Notes: generated by a model not told the origin, from the sequence alone. Counted from the stretch's first letter, positions 1 through 6,995 are shown. The stretch: 8,248 nucleotides of DNA from Stomatobaculum longum (GCA_905370385.1 CAJPKN010000067.1:1-8248), one strand, 5' to 3'. Made by a program: numbers and translations.

Positions 1-473
1 CCGATGCCGGAGTACTTGCCGCTGGTCTCTTCGGTCAGCTTCTTGTACTCGTCCGCCGTGTAGTAGACAGAGTAGGGATCGCCGAGTCCCGACAACATGC
101 CTTTATAAATGCCGTCTTCCACTTCTGTCTCGTGCTCATCAAAGAGGAAGTTCTTGTAAATCACATTCTGCAGAAGCCGCATTTTTGCTTCTATCTTGGA
201 ATAATTCAGATCCTTCGGATTCTCGCTCGCATTGGAAGCGCTGCTCTGTTCCGCCCGGTACGGCTTTTGCTTTGCCAGCATCCCGATTTCCCGGTGAAAC
301 AACCAGAAAACACCGCCGGCAAAGAGCAACAGGCAGCAGAGCAGGCCGACAAAAAAGCCGTTCCGGAAGCCGATGCTCCGCATCCTGTGGTCGCGCGCGG
401 AGCGAAGCGCGGCCTCGGCCCGCTTTCTCTCCTGTAGCTCCTCTTCCTGACTCCGCTCAGAATTTTCTGCCAT
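1..473 (-). CDS. S41-family C-terminal processing peptidase, N-terminal part (3' end outside window)
   Basis: I translated this partial gene by hand: 157 complete codons run from the ATG at 471-473 off the window edge. A charged, basic N-terminus of about 33 residues precedes one hydrophobic membrane segment (about residues 36-59). A polar linker follows, then the helical start of a carboxyl-terminal processing protease. The stretch GLGDPYSVYYTADEYKKL (residues 129-146), followed by EETSGKYSGIG, is the typical entry into the PDZ domain of CtpA/CtpB-like S41 peptidases. The PDZ core and the Ser/Lys catalytic dyad lie outside the window. By family knowledge these are membrane-anchored, extracytoplasmic serine proteases that trim or degrade exported proteins. 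The start codon lies inside the end of the upstream regulator gene (17-nt overlap, different frame). An AAGAGG ribosome binding site lies 6 nt before it, which suggests translational coupling. Family assignment is confident; the exact member (CtpA or CtpB) is not. Confidence 0.88.
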   Translation of the reverse strand, partial: MAENSERSQEEELQERKRAEAALRSARDHRMRSIGFRNGFFVGLLCCLLLFAGGVFWLFHREIGMLAKQKPYRAEQSSASNASENPKDLNYSKIEAKMRLLQNVIYKNFLFDEHETEVEDGIYKGMLSGLGDPYSVYYTADEYKKLTEETSGKYSGI

Positions 474-1557
474 CAAATACCTCTTCCTTTGAATTCATGT
501 ACTTCACGACCATCAGCGCAATCTTAAAGGTGATTGCATCCTCGAAGACACGGAGATCGAGGCCGGTTGTCTTCTGCAACTTGTCAAGGCGGTACACCAA
601 GGTGTTGCGGTGGATGTAGAGCTGTCTCGAGGTCTCCGAAACGTTCAGGCTGTTCTCAAAGAACTTGTTGATGGTCTGCAGGGTCTCTTCGTCAAACTGC
701 TCGGGCGTCTTGCCCTCGAAGATTTCGCTGATGAACATCTTGCAGAGAGAAGACGGCAGCTGATAAATCAGGCGGCCGATGCCGAGCTTGTTGTAAGCGA
801 CAATGGTCTGACCCGGGTAGAAGATCTTGCCGACTTCCCGCGCCATCATTGCCTCTTTGTACGAGCGGGACACATCCTTGATATCCTTCACAATCGTGCC
901 GTAGGCAATGTTGACATCCAGAATCTCCGCCGCACGGAGTCCCTCGATGACCTCGCGCGCCGCGTGGTCGAGCTCGTCAAAGCTCTCGCCCTCACGCACC
1001 TCGCGCACCAGAATAATCGTGCGACCGTCGACCGCCGTCACGAAGTCGTGGCCGCGGTTCGCATAGATGTTGCGCACCGTCTCGAGCGCGCTCATCTCCC
1101 GCCCTGCCTCGGTCTCGATCACAAAGCAGACGCGGCGCGCCTGCTCCTCAATCTGGAGCTTCTTCGCGCGATTGTAGATGTCGATTAAGAGGAGATTGTC
1201 GAGCAGGAGGTTCTTGATGAAGTTATCGCGGTCAAAACGCTCCTTGTAAGCCGTGAGGAGATTCTCGACCTGGAAGGCCGCGAGCTTTCCGACCATATAG
1301 ACATCCTCGCTCGCGCCGCGCGCAATCAGGATGTACTCGAGCTGATTGTCATCAAAAATCTTAAAGAACTGGTAGCTGCCGAGCACCTGTGCGTCCGCCG
1401 GTGAATTGGCGAAGGTATAGGCTGCCGACTCCTGGGTCTCCGCTTCCTGGAAGGTCGAAGCCAAGAGGCTGCCCTCTGTGTCCGTGATGCAAAGATCCAC
1501 ACGGGTGATGCCCTTCATTCCTTCCAGGGTGGACTGCAGAATTTGATTTGATATCAT
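457..1557 (-). CDS. PucR/CdaR-family transcriptional regulator
   Basis: This is a complete 366-residue cytoplasmic regulator. Residues 1-130 resemble the putative sugar-diacid recognition domain of CdaR proteins. Residues of about 140-245 fit the degenerate GGDEF-like middle domain. Residues 292-350 form the PucR C-terminal helix-turn-helix, recognisable from NVSETSRQLYIHRNTLVYRL and the following DKLQKTTGLDL. Length and domain order fit CdaR-type activators, which in characterised cases control glycerate, galactarate or purine catabolism. No such pathway gene lies nearby, so the effector and targets cannot be inferred. The ATG at 1555-1557 follows an AAAGGAG ribosome binding site with 6-nt spacing. 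A likely promoter sits about 80-105 nt upstream. The gene overlaps the downstream S41 peptidase by 17 nt, so the two are probably co-expressed and the peptidase is a candidate target of control. Confidence 0.9.
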   Translation of the reverse strand: MISNQILQSTLEGMKGITRVDLCITDTEGSLLASTFQEAETQESAAYTFANSPADAQVLGSYQFFKIFDDNQLEYILIARGASEDVYMVGKLAAFQVENLLTAYKERFDRDNFIKNLLLDNLLLIDIYNRAKKLQIEEQARRVCFVIETEAGREMSALETVRNIYANRGHDFVTAVDGRTIILVREVREGESFDELDHAAREVIEGLRAAEILDVNIAYGTIVKDIKDVSRSYKEAMMAREVGKIFYPGQTIVAYNKLGIGRLIYQLPSSLCKMFISEIFEGKTPEQFDEETLQTINKFFENSLNVSETSRQLYIHRNTLVYRLDKLQKTTGLDLRVFEDAITFKIALMVVKYMNSKEEVFDGRKF

Positions 1558-1634
1558 CTCTGTCTCCTTTCAATTTCGGTGACACAGCTCCGCTGCTACC
1601 GTGTTCCCATAGAAATTCACATGCAATCAGAGAT

Positions 1635-1663
1635 ATCATAAGGCAGTTTGACAAGAATAGCAA
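1635..1663 (-). promoter_or_regulatory. Probable sigma-70-type promoter for the PucR/CdaR regulator gene
   Basis: On the minus strand the -35 is TTGCTA (1658-1663) and the -10 is TATGAT (1635-1640), separated by exactly 17 bp. Transcription would begin near 1628, giving a leader of about 70 nt before the regulator start. No convincing terminator separates this promoter from the upstream cvfB-like gene, so some read-through is possible. Confidence 0.6.
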
Positions 1664-1702
1664 GCGAGCCAACCCTGTATTCCAATATTTTTTAGGCATT
1701 AT

Positions 1703-2548
1703 TCATGATTTTAACTGAATGCCTTGTTGCGTCTTTACTACTTTGCCCGCTTTCAACAGTTTGCCGAGCGCACGTTTGAATGCACTCTTCGAGAGACCGA
1801 AGGCCGCTTCGATTTCCGCCGGCTCGCTGCGGTCGTGGAAGGGAAGCTCACCGCCCGCCGCAGCAAGCTTTTTGAGCAACAATTCGGCATCATCGTCCAT
1901 CTGCTCGAAGGCTCTGCGCCGCGGACTCAAATCCAGCTTTCCGTCCTCGCGGATACGTATGACGCGGGCCGTGATTTCCTGACCGACCGAAAAATTGCCG
2001 TAGGCCTCGGCGCGCGGAATGAGGCCAAAGTACTTGTCCTCGACCGCGACGTAGACGCCCGGATTGCTGAGTTCATAGACCGTGCCGCGCACCGTCTGCT
2101 CTTTCGCAATGCCTTCCGCTACTTTTAAGTGTCGGTACACGCGCATGGTCGCCGCAATGCGCTCGCTCTTATCCACATAGAGCGCAACCAGCACGCTTGC
2201 GCCCGGCTTTAACTCGCCGACCCGCTCCCGGAAGGGAAGCAGCACATCGCGCTCCAGCCCCATATCCAAGAAGGCGCCGATTTTCGTGATCTCCCGAATC
2301 TCGAGTTTTCCGACTTCGCCCACGGTGAGCAGGGGGCGGCGCGTGGTTGCAATCAGGCGATCGGAACTGTCCTTATAGAGGAACACTTCCACCGCCGTTC
2401 CCTTTTCCGCCCCCGCGGGAATCTGCTTTTTGGGGAGCAGCACCGTCTCCTCCCCCGCCGTATCCTCCGCCGCACGGAGAAACGCGCCGAACTCCTTTTT
2501 GCGCTCAATCACCAATGTCTGCATGACGCCAAGTTTTAAGTACTTCAT
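1703..2548 (-). CDS. CvfB-like S1-domain RNA-binding protein
   Basis: This is a complete 281-residue protein of the CvfB family, matching the usual length of about 280-300. It carries successive S1/OB-fold modules at about residues 8-70, 75-140 (including LEIREITKIGAFLDMGLERD) and 150-210 (RGTVYELSNPGVYVAVEDKY, ending in DGKLDLSPR). A C-terminal winged-helix domain covers about 225-281 and contains FGLSKSAFKRALGKLLKAGK. CvfB (conserved virulence factor B) is known as an RNA-binding, probably post-transcriptional regulator in Gram-positive bacteria. The start at 2546-2548 keeps the family-typical opening KLGVMQTLVIERKKEFGAFL and has a purine-rich AAAGGCGG site upstream. Met9 is an alternative start but would remove the first strand. 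The gene sits alone between the tRNA-Gln terminator and the regulator promoter. Confidence 0.87.
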   Translation of the reverse strand: MKYLKLGVMQTLVIERKKEFGAFLRAAEDTAGEETVLLPKKQIPAGAEKGTAVEVFLYKDSSDRLIATTRRPLLTVGEVGKLEIREITKIGAFLDMGLERDVLLPFRERVGELKPGASVLVALYVDKSERIAATMRVYRHLKVAEGIAKEQTVRGTVYELSNPGVYVAVEDKYFGLIPRAEAYGNFSVGQEITARVIRIREDGKLDLSPRRRAFEQMDDDAELLLKKLAAAGGELPFHDRSEPAEIEAAFGLSKSAFKRALGKLLKAGKVVKTQQGIQLKS

Positions 2549-2629
2549 GCCCTACCGCCTTTCCGAAATCGCCCCTCGGCGAATCTTCAACACCGAACAT
2601 CCACAGCCGTGAAAGCAAGCACTGCCTCA

Positions 2630-2658
2630 ATCATAGCCGCATATCGGTCAAAATAACA
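2630..2658 (-). promoter_or_regulatory. Possible promoter for the cvfB-like gene
   Basis: A good minus-strand -10, TATGAT (2630-2635), lies 17 bp from a weak -35, TGTTAT (2653-2658). It sits between the tRNA terminator and the start at 2548, where a promoter is needed, and would give a leader of about 75 nt. The weak -35 keeps this tentative. Confidence 0.33.
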
Positions 2659-2663
2659 GATAC

Positions 2664-2692
2664 AAAAAAACCGAGCCGCACGGCTCGGTTTT
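2664..2692 (-). terminator. Rho-independent terminator after tRNA-Gln
   Basis: On the minus strand a perfect self-complementary stem (AAAACCGAGCC paired with GGCTCGGTTTT, tight GTGC loop) is followed by an uninterrupted T tract (2664-2670). It begins six nucleotides after the 3' end of the tRNA-Gln and should end both the short tRNA transcript and any read-through from dtd. Confidence 0.93.
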
Positions 2693-2697
2693 GCTCG

Positions 2698-2770
2698 CTG
2701 GGCTAGAAGGATTCGAACCTTCAGAATGACGGAGTCAGAGTCCGTTGCCTTACCATTTGGCGATAGCCCA
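2698..2770 (-). tRNA. tRNA-Gln, anticodon CUG
   Basis: The 73-nt cloverleaf folds completely by eye: a 7-bp acceptor stem TGGGCTA/TAGCCCA, D arm GCC/GGC, anticodon stem ACGGA/TCCGT and T stem GAAGG/CCTTC with loop TTCGAAT. The seven-base anticodon loop CTCTGAC places CTG (2736-2738) at positions 34-36, which reads glutamine CAG codons. The weak U1-A72 pair and G73 discriminator are classic tRNA-Gln identity elements. No CCA follows G73 (the next bases are CGA), so the tail must be added by a nucleotidyltransferase. A strong promoter lies directly upstream and a terminator directly downstream. Confidence 0.96.
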
Positions 2771-2787
2771 ATCACAAGAACAAAGAG

Positions 2788-2816
2788 AGTATACCCGTTT
2801 TGCCTCCCACTGTCAA
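2788..2816 (-). promoter_or_regulatory. Strong sigma-70-type promoter for tRNA-Gln
   Basis: The minus strand shows a consensus -35 TTGACA (2811-2816), a 17-bp spacer and -10 TATACT (2788-2793). It falls in the 60-nt gap between the dtd stop and the tRNA 5' end, giving a short leader of roughly 10-12 nt. Near-consensus elements are typical of stable-RNA promoters. Confidence 0.88.
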
Positions 2817-2830
2817 TGTTTTTTTTGAAT

Positions 2831-3292
2831 TTATCGGCGTTGCAATTCGTCCGAATCGAGCACCAGCGTGAAGGGCCCCTCGTTCACAAGCGCAATCTTC
2901 ATATCCGCGCCGAATACGCCCTCTTCCACGCTCTTGCCGATTCCCTCCCGGCGGCAAGTGTCGAGGAGATAGCGGTAGAGCCGCTCCGCGTGCTCGGGCT
3001 TTCCGGCCTTCACAAAGGAGGGGCGGTTTCCCTTTCTGCAGTCCGCATAGAGCGTAAACTGCGAGATTAAAAGCACACTGCCCCCGATATCCGCGAGGCT
3101 TAAATTGGTCTTGCCGTTCTCATCCGGGAATACCCGAAGTCCCGCTGTCTTTTTGAGCATGCGCTCGGCGGTTTCTTCGGTATCGCTGTCCGAGATGCCG
3201 ACCAAAATAAGATAGCCTCTTTCGATTGCGCCGGTCACGCGACCCTCGACCGTGCAGGATGCCTCGCTCACACACTGAATCACAAATTTCAT
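2831..3292 (-). CDS. dtd: D-aminoacyl-tRNA deacylase
   Basis: This 153-residue cytoplasmic enzyme hydrolyses D-amino acids (and glycine mischarged on tRNA-Ala) from tRNA as a translation quality-control step. The family hallmarks are present: SQFTLYAD (residues 77-84, with the catalytic-pocket Thr80) and NEGPFT (137-142), the Gly-cisPro proofreading motif. Length is typical for the family (about 145-155), and the opening MKFVIQCVSEASCTV matches the canonical start. The ATG overlaps the stop of the AAA+ ATPase gene (ATGA, 4 nt), so translation is probably coupled. The only ribosome-binding-like sequence, GAGGAGG, sits unusually far away (13 nt). The gene ends 60 nt before tRNA-Gln, and dtd transcripts probably run through the tRNA to the terminator. 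Confidence 0.96.
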   Translation of the reverse strand: MKFVIQCVSEASCTVEGRVTGAIERGYLILVGISDSDTEETAERMLKKTAGLRVFPDENGKTNLSLADIGGSVLLISQFTLYADCRKGNRPSFVKAGKPEHAERLYRYLLDTCRREGIGKSVEEGVFGADMKIALVNEGPFTLVLDSDELQRR

Positions 3293-4782
3293 AGGAAACG
3301 CATGACCTCCTCTTTCAATGTCTCTCTGCGGTCTCTCAGCAGCAAAAGCTGATTGTAGCGCGCATAATCCTCGTGCCCGGTCTCATCCGCAAAGGCGAGC
3401 GCCGCGCGGTTCGCATTGAGCTCGGTCAAAAAGAGCGCGAGCTCCTGGCCCTCACCGAAGCCCTCGGCGGTAAAGCGAAGCGCCGCGCTGAGAGCTTCGG
3501 CGGTCTCTGCTTCCCGCTGCTTCCGCTCTGCTTCATCCGCGGCAAAAGCCTCCCGAAGGCGCGAAAAGGCCTCGGTTTCGGCGACGCCGGACAAGAGCGC
3601 CTCATAGCTCTTGAGCCGTGCGAGTTCTTGCTCGAGTCGCTGCTCGCGCTCCGGAGAGAGGACATCCGCCGCGCGCTCGGTCGAAAGCCGCTGCGCCGCA
3701 AGGAAACGCTCCTCCGAGAGCGCCGCAATCACGCTGCCTCCCGACTCCTCCGCTTCCCGCACGCGCTTCAAGGCCGCAAAGACCTCTTTTTGCACGCGGA
3801 AGTCCTGTTGCCACTTCCGGAAGCGCTCGCCGAGCGCCGAGGCGAGCAGGGCGATAAAACTGAGCTTTTCATCGAAGCCCGTCTTTTTAAGCCGCGCCGC
3901 ATCCGCCTTTTCCTCGCCGCTGAGTATCGCCGCAATGTTATAAAGTGCCTCGTACTTTCGATAGAGGAGATAGTAGCGATAAAACTTCTCCGCAATCTCC
4001 GTGTCCTGCAAAAAGGAGCTCATGAAGCCCTCGGTCACGCTGAGTCCCAGTGCCTCATAGGCCTTCAGCGAATCCGAGAGATCCTCCCAGCCGCGCGCGG
4101 TCACAAAGCGTTTGCCTGCCTCGCCCGCGCGCACAAAGAAGAAGGCCTCGGGCTCAAGATCCAGGAAGGCGAGCACGGCACCGTGCATGCCGCGCTGCAG
4201 GGCATAGCCCTTCCAGACACCGTAGTCCGCCGTCACGCGGAGTTCGCGCACGCGGTCCTTGGTCACCACGTCAAAGTCCCGCACCGCGCGGTTATACTCG
4301 GGCGGATTGCCCGCGGTCACAATGACCCAGCCCTCCGGCACGCGGTGGGTGCCGAAGGTCTTGTATTGCAGAAACTGTAACATGGTCGGCGCAAGCGTCT
4401 CCGAGACCGTGTTGATCTCGTCGAGGAAGAGGATGCCCTCCCGCTTGCCGCTCTTCTCCATCATCTCATAGACCGAGGCCACAATCTCGCTCATGGTGTA
4501 GTTCGTGGTTTTCTGCGGTCTGCCGTCGAAGAGCTGCTCGGTCACGACAGGCAGACCGATGGCGCTCTGGCGCGTGTGGTGGGAAATGGTATAGGAGACA
4601 AGCCCCAGTCCCTTCTCCTCGGCGAGCTGACGCATGATCGCGGTCTTTCCGATGCCCGGCGCGCCCATCAGGAGGATGGGGCGCTGCCGCTCCCGCGGAA
4701 TCCGATAGTGCCCGCTCTCGTCCTTATAAAGATACGCGTCGATTGCGCGGGATATCTCCTCTTTTGCCTCTTGAATGTTCAC
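3289..4782 (-). CDS. MoxR-like AAA+ ATPase
   Basis: This 497-residue protein has a complete N-terminal AAA+ module. Walker A is GAPGIGKT (residues 40-47), and Walker B is GILFLDEIN (116-124) with catalytic Glu122. Sensor 1 is VIVTAGNP (Asn159). A probable arginine-finger segment is VVTKDRVREL (172-181), and a sensor-2-like stretch is TARGWEDLSDSL (Arg230). The remainder (about 260-497) is a charged, mostly helical tail, partly coiled-coil-like at about 370-435, with no recognised domain. The next-door VWA gene overlaps it by 4 nt (GTGA), the classic MoxR/VWA arrangement. In studied pairs such as RavA-ViaA or MoxR-CoxE, the ATPase acts as a chaperone-like remodeller with the VWA partner recruiting substrate. 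The start is GTG at 4780-4782, preceded by GGAGGAG. The client protein is unknown. Confidence 0.9.
   Translation of the reverse strand: MNIQEAKEEISRAIDAYLYKDESGHYRIPRERQRPILLMGAPGIGKTAIMRQLAEEKGLGLVSYTISHHTRQSAIGLPVVTEQLFDGRPQKTTNYTMSEIVASVYEMMEKSGKREGILFLDEINTVSETLAPTMLQFLQYKTFGTHRVPEGWVIVTAGNPPEYNRAVRDFDVVTKDRVRELRVTADYGVWKGYALQRGMHGAVLAFLDLEPEAFFFVRAGEAGKRFVTARGWEDLSDSLKAYEALGLSVTEGFMSSFLQDTEIAEKFYRYYLLYRKYEALYNIAAILSGEEKADAARLKKTGFDEKLSFIALLASALGERFRKWQQDFRVQKEVFAALKRVREAEESGGSVIAALSEERFLAAQRLSTERAADVLSPEREQRLEQELARLKSYEALLSGVAETEAFSRLREAFAADEAERKQREAETAEALSAALRFTAEGFGEGQELALFLTELNANRAALAFADETGHEDYARYNQLLLLRDRRETLKEEVMRFL
3306..3312 (-). promoter_or_regulatory. Displaced ribosome binding site ahead of dtd
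   Basis: GAGGAGG on the minus strand is an excellent Shine-Dalgarno match but lies 13 nt from the dtd ATG, within the last codons of the ATPase gene. An ATG only 2 nt after it reads just four codons, ending at the ATPase stop in that gene's own frame. Dtd initiation therefore probably depends on termination-reinitiation at the ATGA overlap. Confidence 0.5.
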
Positions 4783-6095
4783 GCTTCTCTCTCCTCCAAA
4801 TAAGCCTTGAGTGCCCAGGAAGGCACCCGCTCTTCCACGCTCTCATCGCGCGCGGGAAACACAAAAACCGTCTGATAGGGGCTCGCTTCGCGCGGAAACG
4901 CACCCTCGCCGTCGGTAAAGTAAAAAAGTCCGCGGAGCTCTGTCAGCTCGCCTTTTGCCTGCAGGTCTTCAACATAGCGAAACACCGGACGAAAATCCGT
5001 GCCGCCGCCGCCCGCAATCCGCAAGTGCTCGCGCGCGGCCTCGAGTTCGCCGAGGCTGCGGCAACGCCTGTCTTCACGGACGGCCTCGTCGCACTGAATC
5101 ACATGAATTTCCGCATCGCGGAAAAAATCCTGCTCTTCCCGGAATATACCCAGGGTCTCCGCAAAAAATTGCTCCACATCCCCGTGCTGGGTCGAGGCCG
5201 AGCTGTCGATTGCAATGACCAGCGCGGCAATGCGCCGCTCCTCGCGGTACTCATTCTCCTCGATTAGGGGCATGTTGCCGTAGTGCTCCATGCCGTAGTT
5301 GTAAAAGGCATAGTCAAAGGCATCCGGGTCTATCTCCATAATTTCCTTGGAGACCGCAAAGCGGCGCAGGAGTTCCCCGTAGGAGAGTCTCGCCTCGCCC
5401 TCAATGTGCAGCGCGCGGAGAAAGCTCTCCCTGCCTCTTCCCGCCTCTCTCCCGGCGGCGATCAGCATTTTTTCGACATGCTCCGCCGCATCCTCCCAGC
5501 GCTTCTCCTCGGAGGGCAGAGACTTTTCCTCTGTCTTCGGCGGCTTGGTCTCCGGATTTTTCCAGAGACTGTGGTCGCAGCGCCAAAAGGTCTCGCGGAG
5601 CTCTTCCCGCTCGTCAAAGCTTAAGTCCATCCCCTGCAGACTGCGGTAGATGCGTTCCGCCGTCATAATGCGGCTCTCCGCAAGGAAACGCTCGTACCAA
5701 GCGCGCCGCGTATCGCTCTCTGTCTCTCTTAGGATGTCTTCATCCAGGGAGTCCGCGAGGTACTCGACCGCAATATCCGCCGCGATATCCCAGTCCTCCC
5801 GGGCGCGCGCTTCCTCCGGCACGTGGTAGACATGGCGAAAGATGCAGTGCAAAAAGAGATGAAAGCAGGTGCGCCTTAGCGACCGCGGGTCCTCGAGAAA
5901 GGCCTGCATGAGATAGCGCGGCTGGTAGGCGACCGTGCTTCCGTCCGTGCCTATGTTTTGGATCCGTAAATCCAGCTGCGGGCTGAGCAGAAAAAAAGCG
6001 CCGCGAAGAAAGGGGAGCGCGAGCCCGAGCTCGGTCACCGTGTAGTTCCATATTTTTTCGCTTGCCGCCTCTAAGGCTTCCCGATTTCCGCTCAT
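4779..6095 (-). CDS. VWA-domain protein with degenerate metallopeptidase-like N-terminal domain (DUF2201-type)
   Basis: The 438-residue protein has an N-terminal domain resembling the putative metallopeptidase half of DUF2201 proteins and a C-terminal von Willebrand A domain. The N-terminal HxxxHxxxxH pattern is HLFLHCIFRH (residues 79-88). A Leu replaces the Glu expected in HExxH, so peptidase activity is doubtful. DWDIAADIAVEYLAD (101-115) matches the family's following helix. The VWA MIDAS site is complete: DSSAS (297-301), Thr366 in GGGGTDF, and Asp395 in FYFTDGEG. A charged linker lies at about 178-210. I chose the ATG at 6093-6095, which follows GAGGAG by 9 nt. A longer 475-residue reading would overlap the upstream gene with a low-quality Arg/Ser-rich extension. 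It is probably the substrate-recruiting partner of the AAA+ protein. No signal peptide is seen, so it is likely cytoplasmic. Confidence 0.87.
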   Translation of the reverse strand: MSGNREALEAASEKIWNYTVTELGLALPFLRGAFFLLSPQLDLRIQNIGTDGSTVAYQPRYLMQAFLEDPRSLRRTCFHLFLHCIFRHVYHVPEEARAREDWDIAADIAVEYLADSLDEDILRETESDTRRAWYERFLAESRIMTAERIYRSLQGMDLSFDEREELRETFWRCDHSLWKNPETKPPKTEEKSLPSEEKRWEDAAEHVEKMLIAAGREAGRGRESFLRALHIEGEARLSYGELLRRFAVSKEIMEIDPDAFDYAFYNYGMEHYGNMPLIEENEYREERRIAALVIAIDSSASTQHGDVEQFFAETLGIFREEQDFFRDAEIHVIQCDEAVREDRRCRSLGELEAAREHLRIAGGGGTDFRPVFRYVEDLQAKGELTELRGLFYFTDGEGAFPREASPYQTVFVFPARDESVEERVPSWALKAYLEEREA

Positions 6096-6108
6096 TGTTC
6101 TGTTCTCC

Positions 6109-6990
6109 TCAGAGCGAAAAGTCCGTGCTCTGTCTCTGTTCCCTGCCCTGCAGGAGTTCCGCGCTGAGCTCCGCGAGCTTCGCCTTTCCCGCCTCTTCGA
6201 GCGCAAAACGCCGCGCGTCCCCGGAGAGCAGTTGCTCTCGCCTGAGCCAAGTCATGGTCGCTACGAGACGAGCGCGGTCACGGCTCGCCTCGTAGTCCCG
6301 AAAGGCAAGTTCTGCCGCGGTCTCGCTCTCGGCCGCAAGATAAGCCCTGTACTCCTCGCGCCGCGCCTCCGAAAGACGGTAGGGATAACGCAAGCGCCCT
6401 ATCGCAATGCGGCAGGCAGGTTCCCGCTCCGCCGCCGCGGCGCGCGCAAACTGGCGGTCATACTGGTAAAAATCAATGCTTCGCCGCGTCACACACTCCC
6501 GGAAGGCATAGCCGCAGCCCTCGATTCGCGGGTGTATGGCGCGCGCCATGGTATCCTCATCGAACTCGTTTAAGAAAGAAGGGAAGTAGAGTTCCGCCTC
6601 TCCGTCCGAAAGCTTCAGTTCGCAGCGAAAGGCAGGTTCCGGCTCGGTGAGCAGCGCGCGCAGCGCATAAAAATTGCCCTGCGGCGCGGCATAGTGCACG
6701 CTCTGCAGGGCCTCACAGCCGCGGAACACGCCGTCGCCGAGCTCGGTGAGTGTCTCGGAAAACGAAACCCGAATGAGGTCCGGCGAAGCGTAACAGGCAA
6801 AATCTCCGATTTCCGTGACGCTGTCCGCAATCTGTATGCTGCGAACCCCGGTGAGTTCCCGCAACGAATTTTTAAGGATGCGTCGCACGGGCTTTCCGTC
6901 CTGCATCGCGGGAATCACAAGTGCCGCCTCGGGGGCTTGAACCCCCGCCACCGAGAGCGTTCCGTCCGCCGCTGTTTCATAAAGTAACAC
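6109..6990 (-). CDS. Leucine-rich-repeat (LRR_5/BspA-type) protein of the MoxR/VWA cassette
   Basis: This 293-residue protein lacks a signal peptide or membrane segment. Residues of about 22-100 hold BspA-like LRR_5 repeats, seen as RSIQIADSVTEIGDFACYAS, then RVSFSETLTELGDGVFRGC and LQSVHY. The remaining two thirds are highly charged and probably helical (e.g. about 200-285, rich in Arg, Glu and Ala) and match no family I recognise. LRR_5 repeats are generally protein-interaction surfaces; many carriers are surface proteins, but this one appears cytoplasmic. The start is GTG at 6988-6990, only 5 nt after the stop of the secreted-protein gene, with a weak GGAG about 12 nt upstream. The stop lies 13 nt from the VWA start. 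Its place in the run makes an adaptor role for the ATPase/VWA pair plausible, which is inference only. Confidence 0.8.
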   Translation of the reverse strand: MLLYETAADGTLSVAGVQAPEAALVIPAMQDGKPVRRILKNSLRELTGVRSIQIADSVTEIGDFACYASPDLIRVSFSETLTELGDGVFRGCEALQSVHYAAPQGNFYALRALLTEPEPAFRCELKLSDGEAELYFPSFLNEFDEDTMARAIHPRIEGCGYAFRECVTRRSIDFYQYDRQFARAAAAEREPACRIAIGRLRYPYRLSEARREEYRAYLAAESETAAELAFRDYEASRDRARLVATMTWLRREQLLSGDARRFALEEAGKAKLAELSAELLQGREQRQSTDFSL

Positions 6991-6995
6991 GGCAC

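Noticed and set aside
132..619. Two overlapping plus-strand frames at the window start
   Set aside because: They are shadows of the S41 peptidase start and the regulator end, both of which read convincingly on the minus strand.
610..1188. A 192-codon plus-strand open frame opposite the regulator gene
   Set aside because: It is antisense to the PucR/CdaR-type protein, shows no recognisable domain and has no convincing ribosome binding site.
1577..1601. Interrupted inverted repeat (CGGT...ACCG with inner CAGC/GCTG) in the regulator leader, considered as an operator or attenuator
   Set aside because: The outer and inner arms are offset and short, there is no T tract, and this level of symmetry is expected by chance in GC-rich DNA.
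1558..1702. Search for a terminator after the cvfB-like gene
   Set aside because: No stable hairpin followed by a T run was found; only the promoter-like pair at 1635-1663 stands out.
3373..4380. A 335-codon plus-strand open frame opposite the AAA+ ATPase gene
   Set aside because: It lies entirely antisense to a gene with intact Walker motifs. Its product is Arg/Leu-rich with no domain, which is typical of GC-rich shadow frames.
6096..6206. A 37-residue N-terminal extension of the VWA protein
   Set aside because: It overlaps the end of the LRR gene and is Arg/Ser-rich. The internal ATG at 6093-6095 has a proper GAGGAG site and begins with plausible family sequence.
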